The translations under genes and the position numbers were made by a program. The notes under the pieces were generated by a model. It made no database searches and had not been told where the DNA came from. It worked only from the letters and a program-made list of their open reading frames with translations. DNA of 64,000 nucleotides from Cavenderia fasciculata (taxonomy: Eukaryota > Evosea > Eumycetozoa > Acytosteliales > Cavenderiaceae), in the NCBI RefSeq assembly GCF_000203815.1, contig NW_004457723.1, positions 1,426,001-1,490,000 of the forward strand, written 5' to 3'. Of the stretch, positions 35,779 through 48,762 are shown piece after piece (within the stretch, counting starts at the first letter, position 1; every line of letters starts with the position of its first letter).

Positions 35779-37749
35779 TTAATTAGGTTTCGACTTTTTA
35801 ACAGAGGCAGGAGCTTTGTGAGCTTTTTGAGGTGCTGCTTTGGGTGGAGGAGCAGATGATGGCTTTTTGGCAACACCAGGACTTGGTTTCTTTCTAGTTG
35901 TTGATGGTTCATCTTGTTCATCTTCACTATCTGAATTATAAATATATTCGTCTCTTTTTCTGGAAGAAGAAGAGGGGGTGGTAGAACTGGCATTGGTAGT
36001 TGAGGCAGCAGATTTTTTGGCTCCAAGTTTTTTGGAGACTGGTTTTTTGGGTACCGACTTCTTCTTTAAAGGTGCCATAACACCTTTTTTCTTTTTAGCC
36101 TTTTCTTTATCTTCCTCTTCTTCTTCTTCTTCATATGAATAATCACTTGAATATTCATCGTCTTGTTCTTCTTCTTCTTCTTCTTCTTCCTCTTGTTCTT
36201 CTTCTTCTTCCATTTCTTCTTCTTCTTCTTCCTCATAATCATCTTCTTGTTCCTTTCTCTTTTTTCCTTGTTTATCTTTTTCCTTTTCCTTTGTTGTTGA
36301 TTTTGATGGAGATTGTTTCTTGTTGTTGTTATTGTTATTTGTAGTTGTTGTCTTTTTTGGTGATTTTCTTCTTACTTTTTCTAGATCTGAATAATCAAAT
36401 TCAGATTCATCGGTGTATTTACCAGTTTGACCATTTTCAGTAGCGCTATGGAATTCCTCTTCTTCATCATCTTCGTCTTCACCATCGAGGTCAAAGTCAT
36501 CGTCTTCCGATTCAACCACCTTTTTTTTACGATGTGAGCCTGAAAACTCTGCATAGTTTGCCTTAAACTCTGCACTACGAGCCTTGTCCTTTAGATTGAC
36601 TGGAGTTCTTCCAGAAAACTCGGTGCTTGAGAAATAGACTTCATAGATCTTGGCCCATTGAGTGTCATACTTGAACATGCCACGCATCAACAAGAGTTCT
36701 TCTTCGGGTGTCCATTTGACTCGTGGTTTTTGTATAGTGCTTCTTGGTTCTATTTTCTTGTAGAAATTAATCATTTTGTTGTTTGGATAGATACGATCAA
36801 ATGATGTTTTTGGCATTAATGCTCTTTGTCTGTATGCCTATAAAAAATAAATAAATAAATAAATGGTTCGGGACAGTTCTATTCTATAGTTTACATACAA
36901 GGATTAAAGATGGAGGAGGAATAACACTAATGAAATAATCCCATTCATCTTGAAGAGAATTAACAATAAAGTCTACGCCACCAAGTTTTTCCATTTCTTC
37001 TTGGGATTGAATTTGCCAATTCTTTTTGGTTCGGTTATACAATGTTTTGAAATAAGTACGAACTCTTTTAGATGGAATCAGTTTACCACTCATAAGTGAA
37101 TCAATAGTAGTATTCTCTTCTAAAGCTTCATCTGATTTATATCTTAATCTCATCTTTTTTAAAAAAAAAAATAGAAAAAAAGAAAAGAAAAGATTAATTT
37201 TTTGTTTTCCATGTTTTCTATTTTTTATACATACTTCAATGATCCATGCTTCCAAAACTCTTCTATGACTAGTATCTCTTTTCTTTCCAAAATAACATAG
37301 TAAGAATACATAGTCTCTTAATCCTTTTGACTGAGTAAGTATAAACAAACAAACAAACAAACAACAAATAAATGAATGAATCAATTAGTATAGTAGTGTA
37401 TGTACTAGTAACTATAGTAAATATGAATTTTGTAACATACAAATTCTTCTAATCTTTGATCATCCAATTCTGGATCGATTTCAAATTCCTTGATAAAAAC
37501 TTGAATGTTATTAAGTGATTTAAGGATGGTGAATTGTTGAGTAAAATGTTGTGTTTGTTGATAGCCTTTTGATTGACCCAAAATGCTATGAATGTTGATA
37601 CCATCGGCAAGTAAAAGGTGCAATGCCCAAATAGTTTCTCTTTGCTTCTCTATATCATCTCTGTTTTTAATCAGATCCAATGTAACATTCATTGTTTCAT
37701 CTTCTATATCGTCGTCATCATCTTCAATTCTAGAAAAACTTTTTGCCAT
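35779..37749 (-). CDS. Myb/SANT protein with telobox-like motif (TRF-like candidate)
   Basis: Four exons on the minus strand, 37749-37441, 37330-37235, 37153-36899 and 36837-35779, all phase 0, give 572 residues. Residues 1-220 are mostly helical, with a run of predicted helices that could be a TRFH-like dimerisation domain, though I cannot prove it. A single Myb domain (261-308) reads KWTPEEELLLMRGMFKYDTQWAKIYEVY and ends GRTPVNLKDKAR. NLKDKAR aligns with the VDLKDKWR telobox of telomere-repeat binding proteins, with Trp replaced by Ala. Long Asp/Glu runs (about 320-450) and a Lys/Pro-rich basic C-terminus follow. It is probably a nuclear DNA-binding protein. A non-telomeric SANT factor is the main alternative. 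Confidence 0.75.
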
Positions 37750-38427
37750 TCTTTTTTTATCTCTTTGATCTTTTTCTTCTTTCTTTTTTTAAAAGTGTGA
37801 GTTATGTACAAAGTGTGGTGTCTCTCTCTCTCGCTCTCTCTCTCTAAAGGAGATAATGTAATGTGCTTAGGTTGATAAATAAGTAATAGTGAAGGGGCTC
37901 TTCATCAGCTGACGAAGAGAAGAAAAAAAAAAAAAATGAAAAAAATTAGAGCCAAACCTACCCCTCACCTTAAAATGTTTGGTAACCCTAACCCTCTCCT
38001 TAAACTTTTGTCACACTCACTTGACTCTCTTAAGTTTGAACTCAACTTAAGTTTGGTGGTGAAGTTCGACTCAATCAAAATTCAAACTATTAGCGGGATA
38101 CTCCTATCCCCCCGTTAATATTTGTAACTTGAAGAAATATGTCCTCAAACTTGTAAAAAGCTATCCTTGAAACCTTCAGCGTTTGCCCTTTAACCTTTCT
38201 ACCCCGCTAACCACAACCATTCACAAAGGTTTCGCGACATCAAAGTGTAGAATGGTCGGATGGATACTTTTACTATTTTTTACTTTAATATCCACATTCT
38301 CATTGCAATCAACAACTATTTAAGCGACCATGGTTGGTTTCTCATTCATTCATCAACTTTCAAACAAACAACCAAACAACCAAACCAACAATCAAATATC
38401 ATACCTTTTTTTAAAAAAATATAAACA
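37750..38427. other. Intergenic between the Myb gene and cadA
   Basis: This is the probable divergent promoter region. It contains a TC repeat (37823-37845), a paired CTTAAGTTTG motif (38027-38056), a GGGATA/TATCCC hairpin (38096-38111) and two CCCTAACC-like units (about 37985-37998). No coding sequence is supported. Confidence 0.5.
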
Positions 38428-39221
38428 ATGTCTTACGTAACATTCTATACTGCTACAAACTATGGTGGAGAAGCAGTCCAGTACAATGAAGGTGTAACTG
38501 TTGATTTCGCAAGAGATGACAAGTACAATGACAAGGTAAATATTTAATATTCAATTAATTGAATCATTGGACTTTTACTAAATTGGTCTTTTCCTTTTCT
38601 TTTTATTCTAGTTCCAAAGCTGTAGAATTCCTAGTGGTCTTTGGGTCAATGCATTCCAAAACAATGATGCTTCTGGTACAGATACTGGAATCCACCAAGA
38701 GTTGCATGGTGATCAAACAGACTTGTCTTTTATGGGTGGTCTCTCCAATTTCCAAGTTCTCAGTGATGCATTTGGTTATGCCATTGATGTCAAGTTAGTG
38801 TGTGGTGGTGATTTGGCAAACACCCCAGCCAACTCCTACCAAATGGATTTCATTCCCTACGAAGTGACTGGTGTTCAATGCATTAATGGCAACGATTACA
38901 TTCAATGTCCAATCCCAAAACTCGACCCACCCAATTCTGAAATTGTTTGTCAAGTATCGGTTAAAGAGTTGGCATGGCCAGGAGCTAATGTAGCCAACGG
39001 CTCCATCTATTTCCAGTATGACCCATCATCTGGAATCATTTCCTATAGTGACAAGGGTGGTTATCCTGCCAACATGACTATTACTCAAGATGGTTTGTAT
39101 AATTCCATTGAATATATATTTATACCTAATTAATAATATTAATTTATATTTTCTTTTGTTTCTTTTTTTCCACATATTAGGTAAAACACAATTTTCTTTT
39201 ATTTTAAATTCAAGACCATAA
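38428..39221 (+). CDS. cadA: Calcium-dependent cell adhesion molecule, DdCAD-1 family
   Basis: Three exons, 38428-38535, 38612-39092 and 39181-39221, give 209 residues, against about 213 for Dictyostelium DdCAD-1. The N-terminal half is the beta/gamma-crystallin-like domain (TFYTATNYGGEAVQYNEG, DDKYNDKFQSC). The C-terminal half is the Ig-like domain, with FQVLSDAFGYAIDVKLV, PIPKLDPPNSEIV and NGSIYFQYDPSSG closely following DdCAD-1. The last intron uses an unusual GTTTGT donor (39093). Splicing it gives TQDGKTQFSFILNSRP, matching the family C-terminus, whereas reading through gives an unrelated tail ending at 39133. There is no signal peptide, as in DdCAD-1, which is exported through the contractile vacuole. 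It mediates early Ca-dependent homophilic cohesion. Confidence 0.92.
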
Positions 39222-40352
39222 GGAAGGAGGAAGGAGGGAAGGAATAAATGAATGAAGAAAGGAAGGAACCATATATCTATAGTCAATAACTTTTTCCCTC
39301 AGCAAAAAATTAATAACAGTTTTCTTTTTTTATTTTCTAAATATATACCAACCAACCAACTATTGATTTATTATTGAATCAATCACTTAAATATAAATAC
39401 ATTTTCTAATTTTAAAAAATATATAAAAATAAATAAATACAATTGTTTTTTTTTCCTCCATCCATCTTTTTAGTATATTACCAAATTTATATAAATATAA
39501 ATAGTATACTCTTCTTTAAAAGGAAAGTGATTGTAGATATTAACTAGTACAAAAAATAAATAATAAATTAAAAAATATGGTGGATGTGGGTTTTGTTGGT
39601 TGGTGTGATTGATGATCATCACAAGATTTCGTTCATTGACACTCACCCCCCTTCTCACTCTTCGCATAATCAACAACAACAACAAAAATAATGTTAATGT
39701 GGATCGAGTTGCTATTTGCTATTGGTTGCAACGACTTGTATGGAAGATACGAATACCATATTCGGTAGTGCTCTGGAATATCTATCACACACATATATGT
39801 GTGAGTGAGTGTCGGATGGACTATTATTATTATTATGTATGGATGTCAATCAATAGACTATCAAGTAAGAGAGAGGTAGGTGGGTAAAACTAGTGTAGAT
39901 TGCAAGACGTTTCAATGAACGAGACAAATAAACCAACTAACCAACAAAAACAATGTGGCTGATCTTAATTATCTAACTACTACTACTGCTTTACTTCATA
40001 GGCAAAGTGTTTATCATCACAATTATACTCACTCATACAAAATGGATTCTAAATTTAGGGATGGATGGATGGATGGGTGATAGATACGTACATCGATATG
40101 TTTATTATCAATAATAATCACATGTGATATTGGATTGATTGACTTTCTGTTCTCTTCCTCACCTCATCTTCCTCATCCCCACCTACTCACAAACCAATCA
40201 AATTACCATATACGACTATAACAGAATAATATAGCTATTTAATTAATAACAATAATAATAATAATAACCTATAGAGAATAATAATAATAATATAGCTATT
40301 AATTAATAATAATAACCTATCTCTCTATAGTTTTCACATCGTAATATTAAGA
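39222..40352. other. 1.1-kb intergenic region
   Basis: No gene is supported. There is a purine-rich GGAAGGA tract (39221-39268), simple AAT repeats before the next gene, and a TG/CA palindrome (39790-39805). Short open frames here lack any family signal. Confidence 0.5.
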
Positions 40353-43300
40353 ATGTTTAATCACAATCACCATACTCTATTATTATTATTATTATCTTTA
40401 TTTATTTATTTATTATCAATATCAATACAACTAGTCAATGGTAAATCTGCAACTTGGGAATTATCCAATGGAGGTAATGGACACACTTATAAATTCTTTG
40501 CATCAGAGCATCCCATTTCGATCCATGATGCTATAAAGAATTGCGCAACTGTCGACACCGAGTCTTTATCAACGATTAAATCATATCTCGTGACAATTGG
40601 ATCAAAGCAGGAATGGGATTTCCTCGAGAAGGAGTTGTCAGACTCAAAGGTTTATTATCGAACTTGGTTGTCTGGTACTGACCCTGGTTTAAAAGGAAAT
40701 TGGGTCTATTCAACAGGTCCACAATTAAATCAACCTTTATTTAATACTTTTACTGGTCAATGTTTTGGTATGTAAAATAATAATAATAAGAATAATAATA
40801 ATCTATGTATGTTTAATTAGATTAATTAATTTTATTTATTATTATTTAAATTTAGGATATTGTGCATTTCAAACTAGTGAACCATCATTAACAATAGGAG
40901 AAGAATATCTTTATGCAAGAGAAAGATTCCCATGGAGTTTTAATAATGCAATGTCAAATAATACTCGTGAACCAGTATCATATTATATATGTGAACAAGA
41001 ACCTTTGGAAGAAATATTTGCATCGTCGGTTGGTACTGTTGGTGGTCTAGTTATAATCAATAATTTAAAATCATTTAATATTGAATCGTTAAACATTTCA
41101 TTCTTTAATCCAACAAATAATATTTCAAAATCATGTGACAACATTACATCAATTAACTCTACAAATGTATCGGTTACATGTCAAGTACCACCACTTGCAG
41201 GTATTCACAATATCATTGTTCGAGATGGAAACGGAACCAAATCAACTCAGTATGGATGGCAACCTTTTCCACCATTTGTCAAAGCTGTTTATCCTTCTCG
41301 CGACCTTTCAGGGTTGGTTACTCTGATTGGTGAGAATTTTGGAGATAATAGTTCGGATGTTCTAGTAGCAGTGACTCGTTCCAAAATACCATGCAAAGTT
41401 ATCATGTTTTCTACCAACCAGATTATCTGTCAATTGTCAGCACCAATACCTTCAACTCTAAAATTCCTTCCACTTACAGTTCAAGTTGCAGGTGTTTATA
41501 CTGAAACTTATAAACCAAATATTTGTAAGATAACTCTTCATTTAAATGATACAATTAAACATATTATTAATATTATTACTTTATTTATTTTAATCATAGA
41601 TTGCATTGATAAATTTTATTCAAGTATTAGATTTACTGGTACATATGAAACGGTTAAAAAAATAATGAATGATAGTATAAAGATGGAAGCTACACCAATT
41701 CCACCATATCTAGGTGTTATTGATTCAATGGAACTTTATGAATGCATAAAGGATACAATTTATTTGGTTAAAGACACACCCTTTTATCTTTGGTTGGGTG
41801 TTAATTTTGATAAATACACCAACTCTTTTATGATTAATGACGGACCAAAGAATGGGAATGTGACCCAAGTATACTTTGAAAGAATAGAAAATGCCAAAAC
41901 AAGTACCTCCACACCCATATACTATCATTTGGATACCAAACAACTCAACAATCCAAGAATTTCAGTCGAATCTGTTGTATCACCATTGATTGCATTTGGA
42001 GGGGGACTACCTCCTGTCATTACCAATACAACCTATCTTCAAGACAATAGTAGTACAACCTTGACAGTGACAGGGTTGAATTTTGGAAGAGACGCATCTT
42101 ATGTTTTAACGACCATTCAAGGTGTTCAATGTATCAATCCAAAATTCACCGAAGATCTTCTTTACAACAAGTTTACATGCTCTCTCAGTGCTGCAACCTT
42201 AAACTATACTTCAACTACTCAAGTTGAAATCAAATACAATGTGACCGTTCAAGTAGCCGAGCTTGTTGGGTCAATCGTTTTGGTCCATTACAAATTTAAA
42301 GAATGTCCAAACAATTGCTCTGGCCATGGAGTATGTGATAAATACTATGGAACGTGTCGTTGTGAACCTGGGTATGACTTGACATTGGATTGTGCAAACT
42401 CTACCAAACAACAAGCTTTTATTACCAATGTACAAGAAGGAAGAGGTGTATCTGAGTTGGCATCTCCCCAGCAACCAACACCTCCACCAACACCAGCACC
42501 AACACCACTAAACAAAGATAAAGAACAAGGAGTCAATTTTACAACTGGGATTAATTATCTAAGAGAGGTAAATCATGAAGGTCGAGTTGTTAAATTTGTA
42601 AATTTAGATAATATGTCATGGATCAATCAAGTCTCTACAAATGGATCGGTTTTCATTGGTCATCTTGACAATGATTCGGTCAAGATGATTGTCAAGGTAC
42701 ATCAATTTGATGTACCGGGAATGATCACATTTGCAGGTGAGGATATCCCCATGGCTCCATTCTCTATCAAATACCACATAAAGATTGTCAATTGGACATG
42801 GCAATCACCACTCAATACACTTCAAGTCATTTTCCTTTCCTATCCAAATGCCGTTGTAACAGACAAATGTGGAAGAAAACAAGTAAAGGTAGAGGCATCT
42901 GACCCGGGTGACCAAGTACTATGGACAAAGGTACAAGTTGGAAGATCACTATTAAACTGTAAAATTGCAAGTCGAATGATTGTCGATGGTGACACTCTTC
43001 CCTCTAGAGTATCTTTGCTAAGTGAAAACGATGAATTACAAGACCAAATTAAAAAGGAAGGTGGTGGAACTGCAGGATTCAATATTCTAACTGCTTTTCA
43101 TATCCCACATTTTCGATCTGTTGAAATTGATCCAGCCTACAACGCCCTCCTACTTGGAGAAGATGACAAGTTTAATTTGGGTGACGACATTGAATGCGAC
43201 TCTTTTGCAAAATGGAAGATTATTGCCATTGTTGTCTGTGGAAGCTTTATCCTCGTTACATTGACCATTGCTTTAGTGTTCATTACAAAGAAAAGATTAC

Positions 43301-43518
43301 AAGTTACATTTTCTAAAAATTTAAATCGAAATAGAACCACTCCCAAAATAACAAGTCCGAGAATAGTCTCTTCAATCAACCAACAACAACAACAACCACC
43401 AGAAATTGTCATCATAAATCATAATAATAATACTATCCCTCTAAGTCCAATACAAAAGAAAATTAATGATTGGGTAAACTCTCAGACATCACCACCACCT
43501 GATAATCTAAATAAATAA
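40353..43518 (+). CDS. C-type lectin/IPT/EGF/ComC-domain type I membrane protein
   Basis: Three exons, 40353-40767, 40856-41524 and 41600-43518, give 1000 residues. The signal peptide ends near residue 29 (IQLVNG). A C-type-lectin-like domain (about 33-200) contains WLSGTDPGLKGNWVYSTGP and the ending YYICEQE; the typical Ca-binding EPN/QPD and WND motifs are not obvious, so sugar binding is uncertain. IPT-like domains follow, with a further unassigned segment (about 365-470), a third IPT with TVTGLNFG, and one EGF repeat (CPNNCSGHGVC ... CRCEPGYD). After a Pro/Thr linker comes the ComC-type domain and a TM helix (WKIIAIVVCGSFILVTLTIALVFI). A cytoplasmic tail of about 85 residues contains a Gln run. 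It is likely a developmental cell-surface receptor or adhesin; the ligand is unknown. Confidence 0.85.
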
Positions 43519-43553
43519 AAAAAGATGTATCTATTTTTATTATCCTATCTTTT

Positions 43554-46500
43554 TTAATAACAATCAACTCTATTTGAATCATCGTTTGTAGATGATTTTT
43601 TCTTTCCAAGATTATTGACATAATAAAATAATGAGATATCTTCTTCTTCATCTTCTGTGAATGTTTGTTTATCTAAATCTTCCAACCCTGATTTAATAGA
43701 ACCAATATCAATCGATTGTAATAAAATTGTAATCTTTTCTATATAATCTTGATTATTTTTAGAGTTTTTTAATTTCTCCAAACATGTTTCAATGTTGGCA
43801 AGACATTGAATAGATTCCAATCTATTTACTTTATCTTCTAATATATCCTTTACATTTTCTATTAATAATTCTATACCTTTAATATTAAATAATCCTTCTA
43901 ATCCCTAAATATTATATTGAATCAAATAGTAAATATAAATTGTTATTTTTTAAAATAATTATTATCACATACATTATCAATAGATAAAAATTGATTTAAT
44001 AATTTAATTGTACTTAATTTAATATTCCAATTACTATCATTCATTAATCTATAAATCAAATGATTGAATTGATATTTATCATTACATTCTTGATTGTGTA
44101 ATAATTTGTTGATAAAATCAAATGAATATTCTTGTTTAATCCATGATGAAAATAATTCAATTGATGATCTAAAAAAAAGTAAATATAAATTGTTATGGTA
44201 AGTATCTTTTTTAATATTTTGCATACAATTTAGGATATAAATCTTGATCAGAAAAAAATAATAAAATTGAATATGGGAATGGATAGGATGGAGGTTTTTC
44301 ATCATGCATTTGTAAATCATTACTACTCTCTTCCATGAAATTAGTTGATGGTACTTCTTCTTGTTCTTGTGTCCATGCCAATAATTCTTGAAATTCTTCA
44401 TCATCCCATTCAAAGTCATCATTTTCTTTGAGTGAACGTTCATCTGAATCGGCAACAGATGAACCTCCACCTGCAAAAGATAGATGATCGTATGTTGGTT
44501 GGTAGGTTGGTTGTAGTTTGAGATGTTGTTGTTGTTCCTTTTGTATCATGGTTGTGTATTTGATCAAATTGATTTGGTTATTGTTCATTAATTGATCACT
44601 GATTGATTTGGTTGGTAGTTGATCATTTACAATTGAAAGTTGGTCAATTCTAATCGAATCTTCTTTGATTTCCTCTGTCAATTTATCCCACATTTCATGT
44701 GACATTGTAGAAAGCACTTTGATGACATCCAACGCACTTGATCTAACATAGGAATCTGAATCTGCCAACTTTTTAACAACCACTGATGCTATACCATGAT
44801 CCAATAAACATTTTCCAAAACTCTTTCCATCCTCTTTAAATAGTTTTACTAAAAATGTTAAACCAACTTCTCTAACATCACTATTTGGACTCATCAAAAT
44901 TCTATTAATTGACTGAAATATTGATATTCCAAAATCCTAAAAAAATAATAAACAATTAATAATTAATTAATCATTTTATCTAGTTTTTACTACCTACTGA
45001 ATCATTAAATAAATTTAATTGATTATTGTCATTGAATTTAATGATTGATTGAATGGTTGATAAAGATTGTTTGATAATAATTCGATGTTGTGATTTTACT
45101 GTACTGGTTAATAAATTTGATATTATTTCTGTTGGGGTTGGTTGTGCTTCAATTGTCTTGATTAAATGATTAAAATCAATAAATTGTAGGCAATCCAAAG
45201 CCTCTTTTTGTATTTTAGTTGTAATATTGATCAATGATCCCATTGGTAGAATCGACATGCATAATCTATAAATAAAATCAATCCATTTCTCTGGAAATAT
45301 ATATTTTTCATTTCTTTTTAATATTATTTTTGTTGAATATATTAATCTAAATAAATAAAAAAGTATTAAGATGTTTCCTCTTTTCTTTTCTTTTTTCTAT
45401 TTTTTTATATATTTACCCATAAATAATTAATTCTGAATAAATATATTTACTATTTAAATAATCAGATTGTGGAAGAGATTGATGGTTTAATATTATATTT
45501 GTGATTGGATCCAATAAACTAAATAGATGATCATTGCAAAATGGAAATAAAAAGGTTGATTCTAAAATTGATACCAAATCAATTGCAGTAGCTATCAATT
45601 CCTTTTGATTTGATTTTAATAATTTATCAATTACTGTTTTAAATAATTGTTTCATTGCTAAAAATCATAAAAATAATAATATAATTTGGTTAATAACTAT
45701 ACAAATTTGGTAATGTAATCAATGCTCTCTTACAATTTAAAATATTTTTTAATATTATTGAATGACCATTATTATTATTATCTTTCTTATCATTTGATTG
45801 AATTGCCAATGTAAATAGATCAACTACTCTTTCTCTTACTAATCTATTATTTTCAAATAGCAAAGAGCAAGATAATTGAAGCAATTGATTTGATTCTAAA
45901 AACTTGCAACCCATTTCACTATCCAAAAGTAGAATCAATAAATCCAATATACAAATCTTTGTATCAACCATACTATCTGAATCAGATCCAATGGGTCCAG
46001 CAACCTCCAATTGTAAATGATGACAAACTCTTTTTGACAATATATTTTTAATATTGACTCTATTTTCATCATCTTCATTTAAATGATTGATAATTGTAAA
46101 TAATAATTGAACTGATGTTCTACAAACCTAAATTGATTAAATTGAAAATATATTAATATCGTACTATATTATATATATCATATTTCAAACTTACAAAATT
46201 AGAAGGAAATTCAAATGAATTAAATATAGAATCTATTAAAATAGATAATAAAGATTGATTATTATTATTTTCTAATAGTAGGAGGTGATTTAATATTAAA
46301 GTTGGATTGTTGGATATAATAAAGTCCAACGAAGATAGAGCAGAGTTTCGTACTAGTGGTTCATTTTCTCTTGTGTATACAACTACCATACGTCTTATCA
46401 AACGATCAACTGTAGATCTTGTCGTTTCATCGTGATGAGTTTGATAATATTGATAGATTGATGGTTGAGAAAGAAGCATTGACAAGACCTTTAAATTGAT

Positions 46501-46872
46501 TGATAGTTTTTGTGCGTGCTTTTCAACATCACATTGTTCCAACAACAAAGATGATGCTATTACATTTACAAGATCATAATCTTTATAAACTGTACTGTTC
46601 TTTGAAGGAGGTAACAACAATAAAGAGAATCTATCTTTTAATTTTTCAAATCTTGTATCATCATCCTCTTCTTCTTCTTCATCATCACTATCATCATTAT
46701 CTTTTTTGTTGTTATTATTATTATGATCGTGAGTGTTGACAGATCTGACTCTTAAAGCATCGATCATCAGTTGTATTCTCTTTTCATTTGATTGTAATAA
46801 TTTGAGTATTTCACTGCTTTCGGTCTTGCTTGATATCTTGATATGATCATTCATTATGATTGGTGCGTCCAT
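43554..46872 (-). CDS. Large HEAT/ARM-type helical-repeat protein
   Basis: Seven exons on the minus strand, 46872-46195, 46127-45734, 45657-45417, 45346-44998, 44936-44227, 44168-43973 and 43904-43554, join in phase to 972 residues. The sequence is a succession of amphipathic helix pairs with Leu-rich cores (NSALSSLDFII, VREVGLTFLVKLFKEDG, VRSSALDVIKVL), typical of HEAT/ARM solenoids. Inserts are an acidic run near residue 65 and an Asp/Glu-rich loop (about 695-740, WDDEEFQELLAWTQEQEE). The second intron donor is the GTAAGA at 45733, because a later GTATAG would break the frame. The layout recalls BRAT1-like solenoids (ATM activation, Integrator-associated), but I can see no decisive motif, so I leave the family open. 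Confidence 0.75.
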
Positions 46873-47163
46873 CTATCATATGAATTATATGTATATATTT
46901 ATCTGACCGATCTTAATTAAAACGAAAATTCGCTTGGATTCAGCAACTTGGGTTCCAAGAAGGTTCATTAAAAATAAATTAAATTAAAAAACTGTGAATT
47001 CAAGGGAGAGGAGAACAAAGATGATGGGGGTTGTGATCATTAATTTCATTAAAAAACTTATTTAATAATACATAAACATATAACACAACATACATACTAT
47101 CTATAATATATATAACTTTTTTGTACAAAAGATATCTTTAAAAGAGAAAAAGAAGAAGAAGAA

Positions 47164-48636
47164 ATGAATAACGATAGTTTGATTGAAATTACAGTTGTTG
47201 ATGAAAATGAACAAATATATCAAGTACCTGTAGACTTGACTGGAAGTGTAGAACAATTTCAAAGAGTATTAGAATTTGAAGTATGTATTCATATATATAA
47301 TAAAGATTATTTATAATTAACATTAATTTATTGTTTGTAGACTACTATTATAGTAAAAGACCAAATTCTATTACATGAAGGTAAAGAATTAGAATCTTCA
47401 AAGATTGTATCACAATGTAATATAAAACAAGGTGATCTTATATTTTTAAGAAAGCGTAGACCTGTTAACCCTGCACAACAACAAGTGGCTCCAGGACACC
47501 AACAACAGTTCCAACAACAACAACAACAACAAAGAAGACCACAGCAACAACAACAACAAGATCCATTTACTGATCCAAAAACATTGATTAATTACTTTAA
47601 AAATAATCCAACTGCTTTGGAAGATTTAGCAAACGTATGTATACACTATTGTTATTGTTTTTGATAATCACTTCATATTGCTAACTTGTTTTTTGTTCTA
47701 AAGAAAAACCCACAATTTGCTGATGCAATCTTGACAGAGAATGAAGAAGTTTTAACATTGTTTATTGAATCGGTTAGAAAACAAAGAAGAATGGCTGAGT
47801 TGGCTGCCGACCCATTAAACGAGGAGGGACAAAGATTGTTGTATGAAGAGATCCAAAGAGAGAATATCGAACAAAACATGCACCACGCCATCGAACATAC
47901 TCCCGAGGTGTTTGGTCGTGTCATTATGTTGTACATTGACACTACCATTAACAACATCCCTATCAAGACATTTGTAGATACTGGTGCCCAGCAATCTATT
48001 ATGACTGCCAAATGTGCTGAACGTTGTGGATTGATGCGTCTTCTCGACAAGAGATTCCACGGAGTTGCCAAGGGTGTTGGTACCGCCAAGATCTTGGGTC
48101 GTGTCCATGCTGCCAACATCAAGATTGGAAACTCTAATTTTTCAATTGCCCTCTCTATCCTTGACAATCCATCACAAGACACTGAGTTTATTTTGGGTCT
48201 TGATATGCTCAAGCGTCATCAATGTCTAGTCAATCTCAAAAAAGATTGTTTAGAGATTGGTGAAGAACATGTACCATTCTTGGCTGAAAAAGATCTCAAA
48301 GAAATCCTTGGTTTCGATGAAGCTCTACCTGAAAATTATACTCCACCAACAAATGAAAATAATAATAACAATAATAATAATAATAGACCATCATCAACCT
48401 CTTCAACATCTTCTACATCCAATTCATCACCAACCAATACAAATACTAGAAACCCAGTAGCAGCACCTACGATTGCATCACCACCATCAGCACAAACACA
48501 AGCAACACCAACCTTTCCAGAAGAATCTATTGGAATGTTGATGTCATTGGGTGCCTCAAGACAAAAAGCTATTCAGCTATTAACAAGAGCAAGAGGTAAT
48601 GTTGATCAAGCTGCATCTCTCTTTTTTGGAATGTAA
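47164..48636 (+). CDS. ddi1: Ddi1: ubiquitin-directed aspartyl protease/shuttle factor
   Basis: Three exons, 47164-47280, 47341-47634 and 47704-48636, give 447 residues. The N-terminal ubiquitin-like domain is residues 1-80. A Gln-rich linker (about 98-130) follows, then the helical Ddi domain (about 140-195) and the dimeric retroviral-type aspartyl protease domain (about 205-320) with the active site FVDTGAQQS, catalytic D229. The C-terminal UBA domain (about 405-447, IGMLMSLGASRQKAIQLLTRARGNVDQAASLFF) follows an Asn/Ser/Thr linker. This is a host cellular gene. Ddi1 proteins bind ubiquitylated proteins, deliver them to the proteasome and cleave selected substrates. The full Ubl-HDD-RVP-UBA order is retained and the gene is intact. 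It converges on IPT copy C with only 126 bp between stop codons. Confidence 0.96.
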
Positions 48637-48762
48637 AAAAATAATATAAATAAATACAAATAATAAATCAATCTTGGTTGATGTGTAAAATAAATCAATA
48701 AATAAATATTTGTTTTTTTTTATTGTTATAAATATATATATAATTACAGGGTTTTGGTTAAT

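Noticed and set aside
37985-38000. CCCTAACC-like units near the telobox-protein gene
   Set aside because: Only two imperfect units, and dictyostelid telomeres are not known to use TTAGGG; treated as coincidence.
39790-39805. 16-bp palindrome CACACATATATGTGTG
   Set aside because: It is a CA/TA/TG dinucleotide stretch, expected by chance in such DNA.
47938-48260. Retroviral-type aspartyl protease motif (FVDTGAQQS)
   Set aside because: It is the normal RVP domain of host Ddi1, flanked by Ubl and UBA domains, not a virus-derived element. I saw no LTR element, reverse transcriptase or other virus-like fossil in the window.
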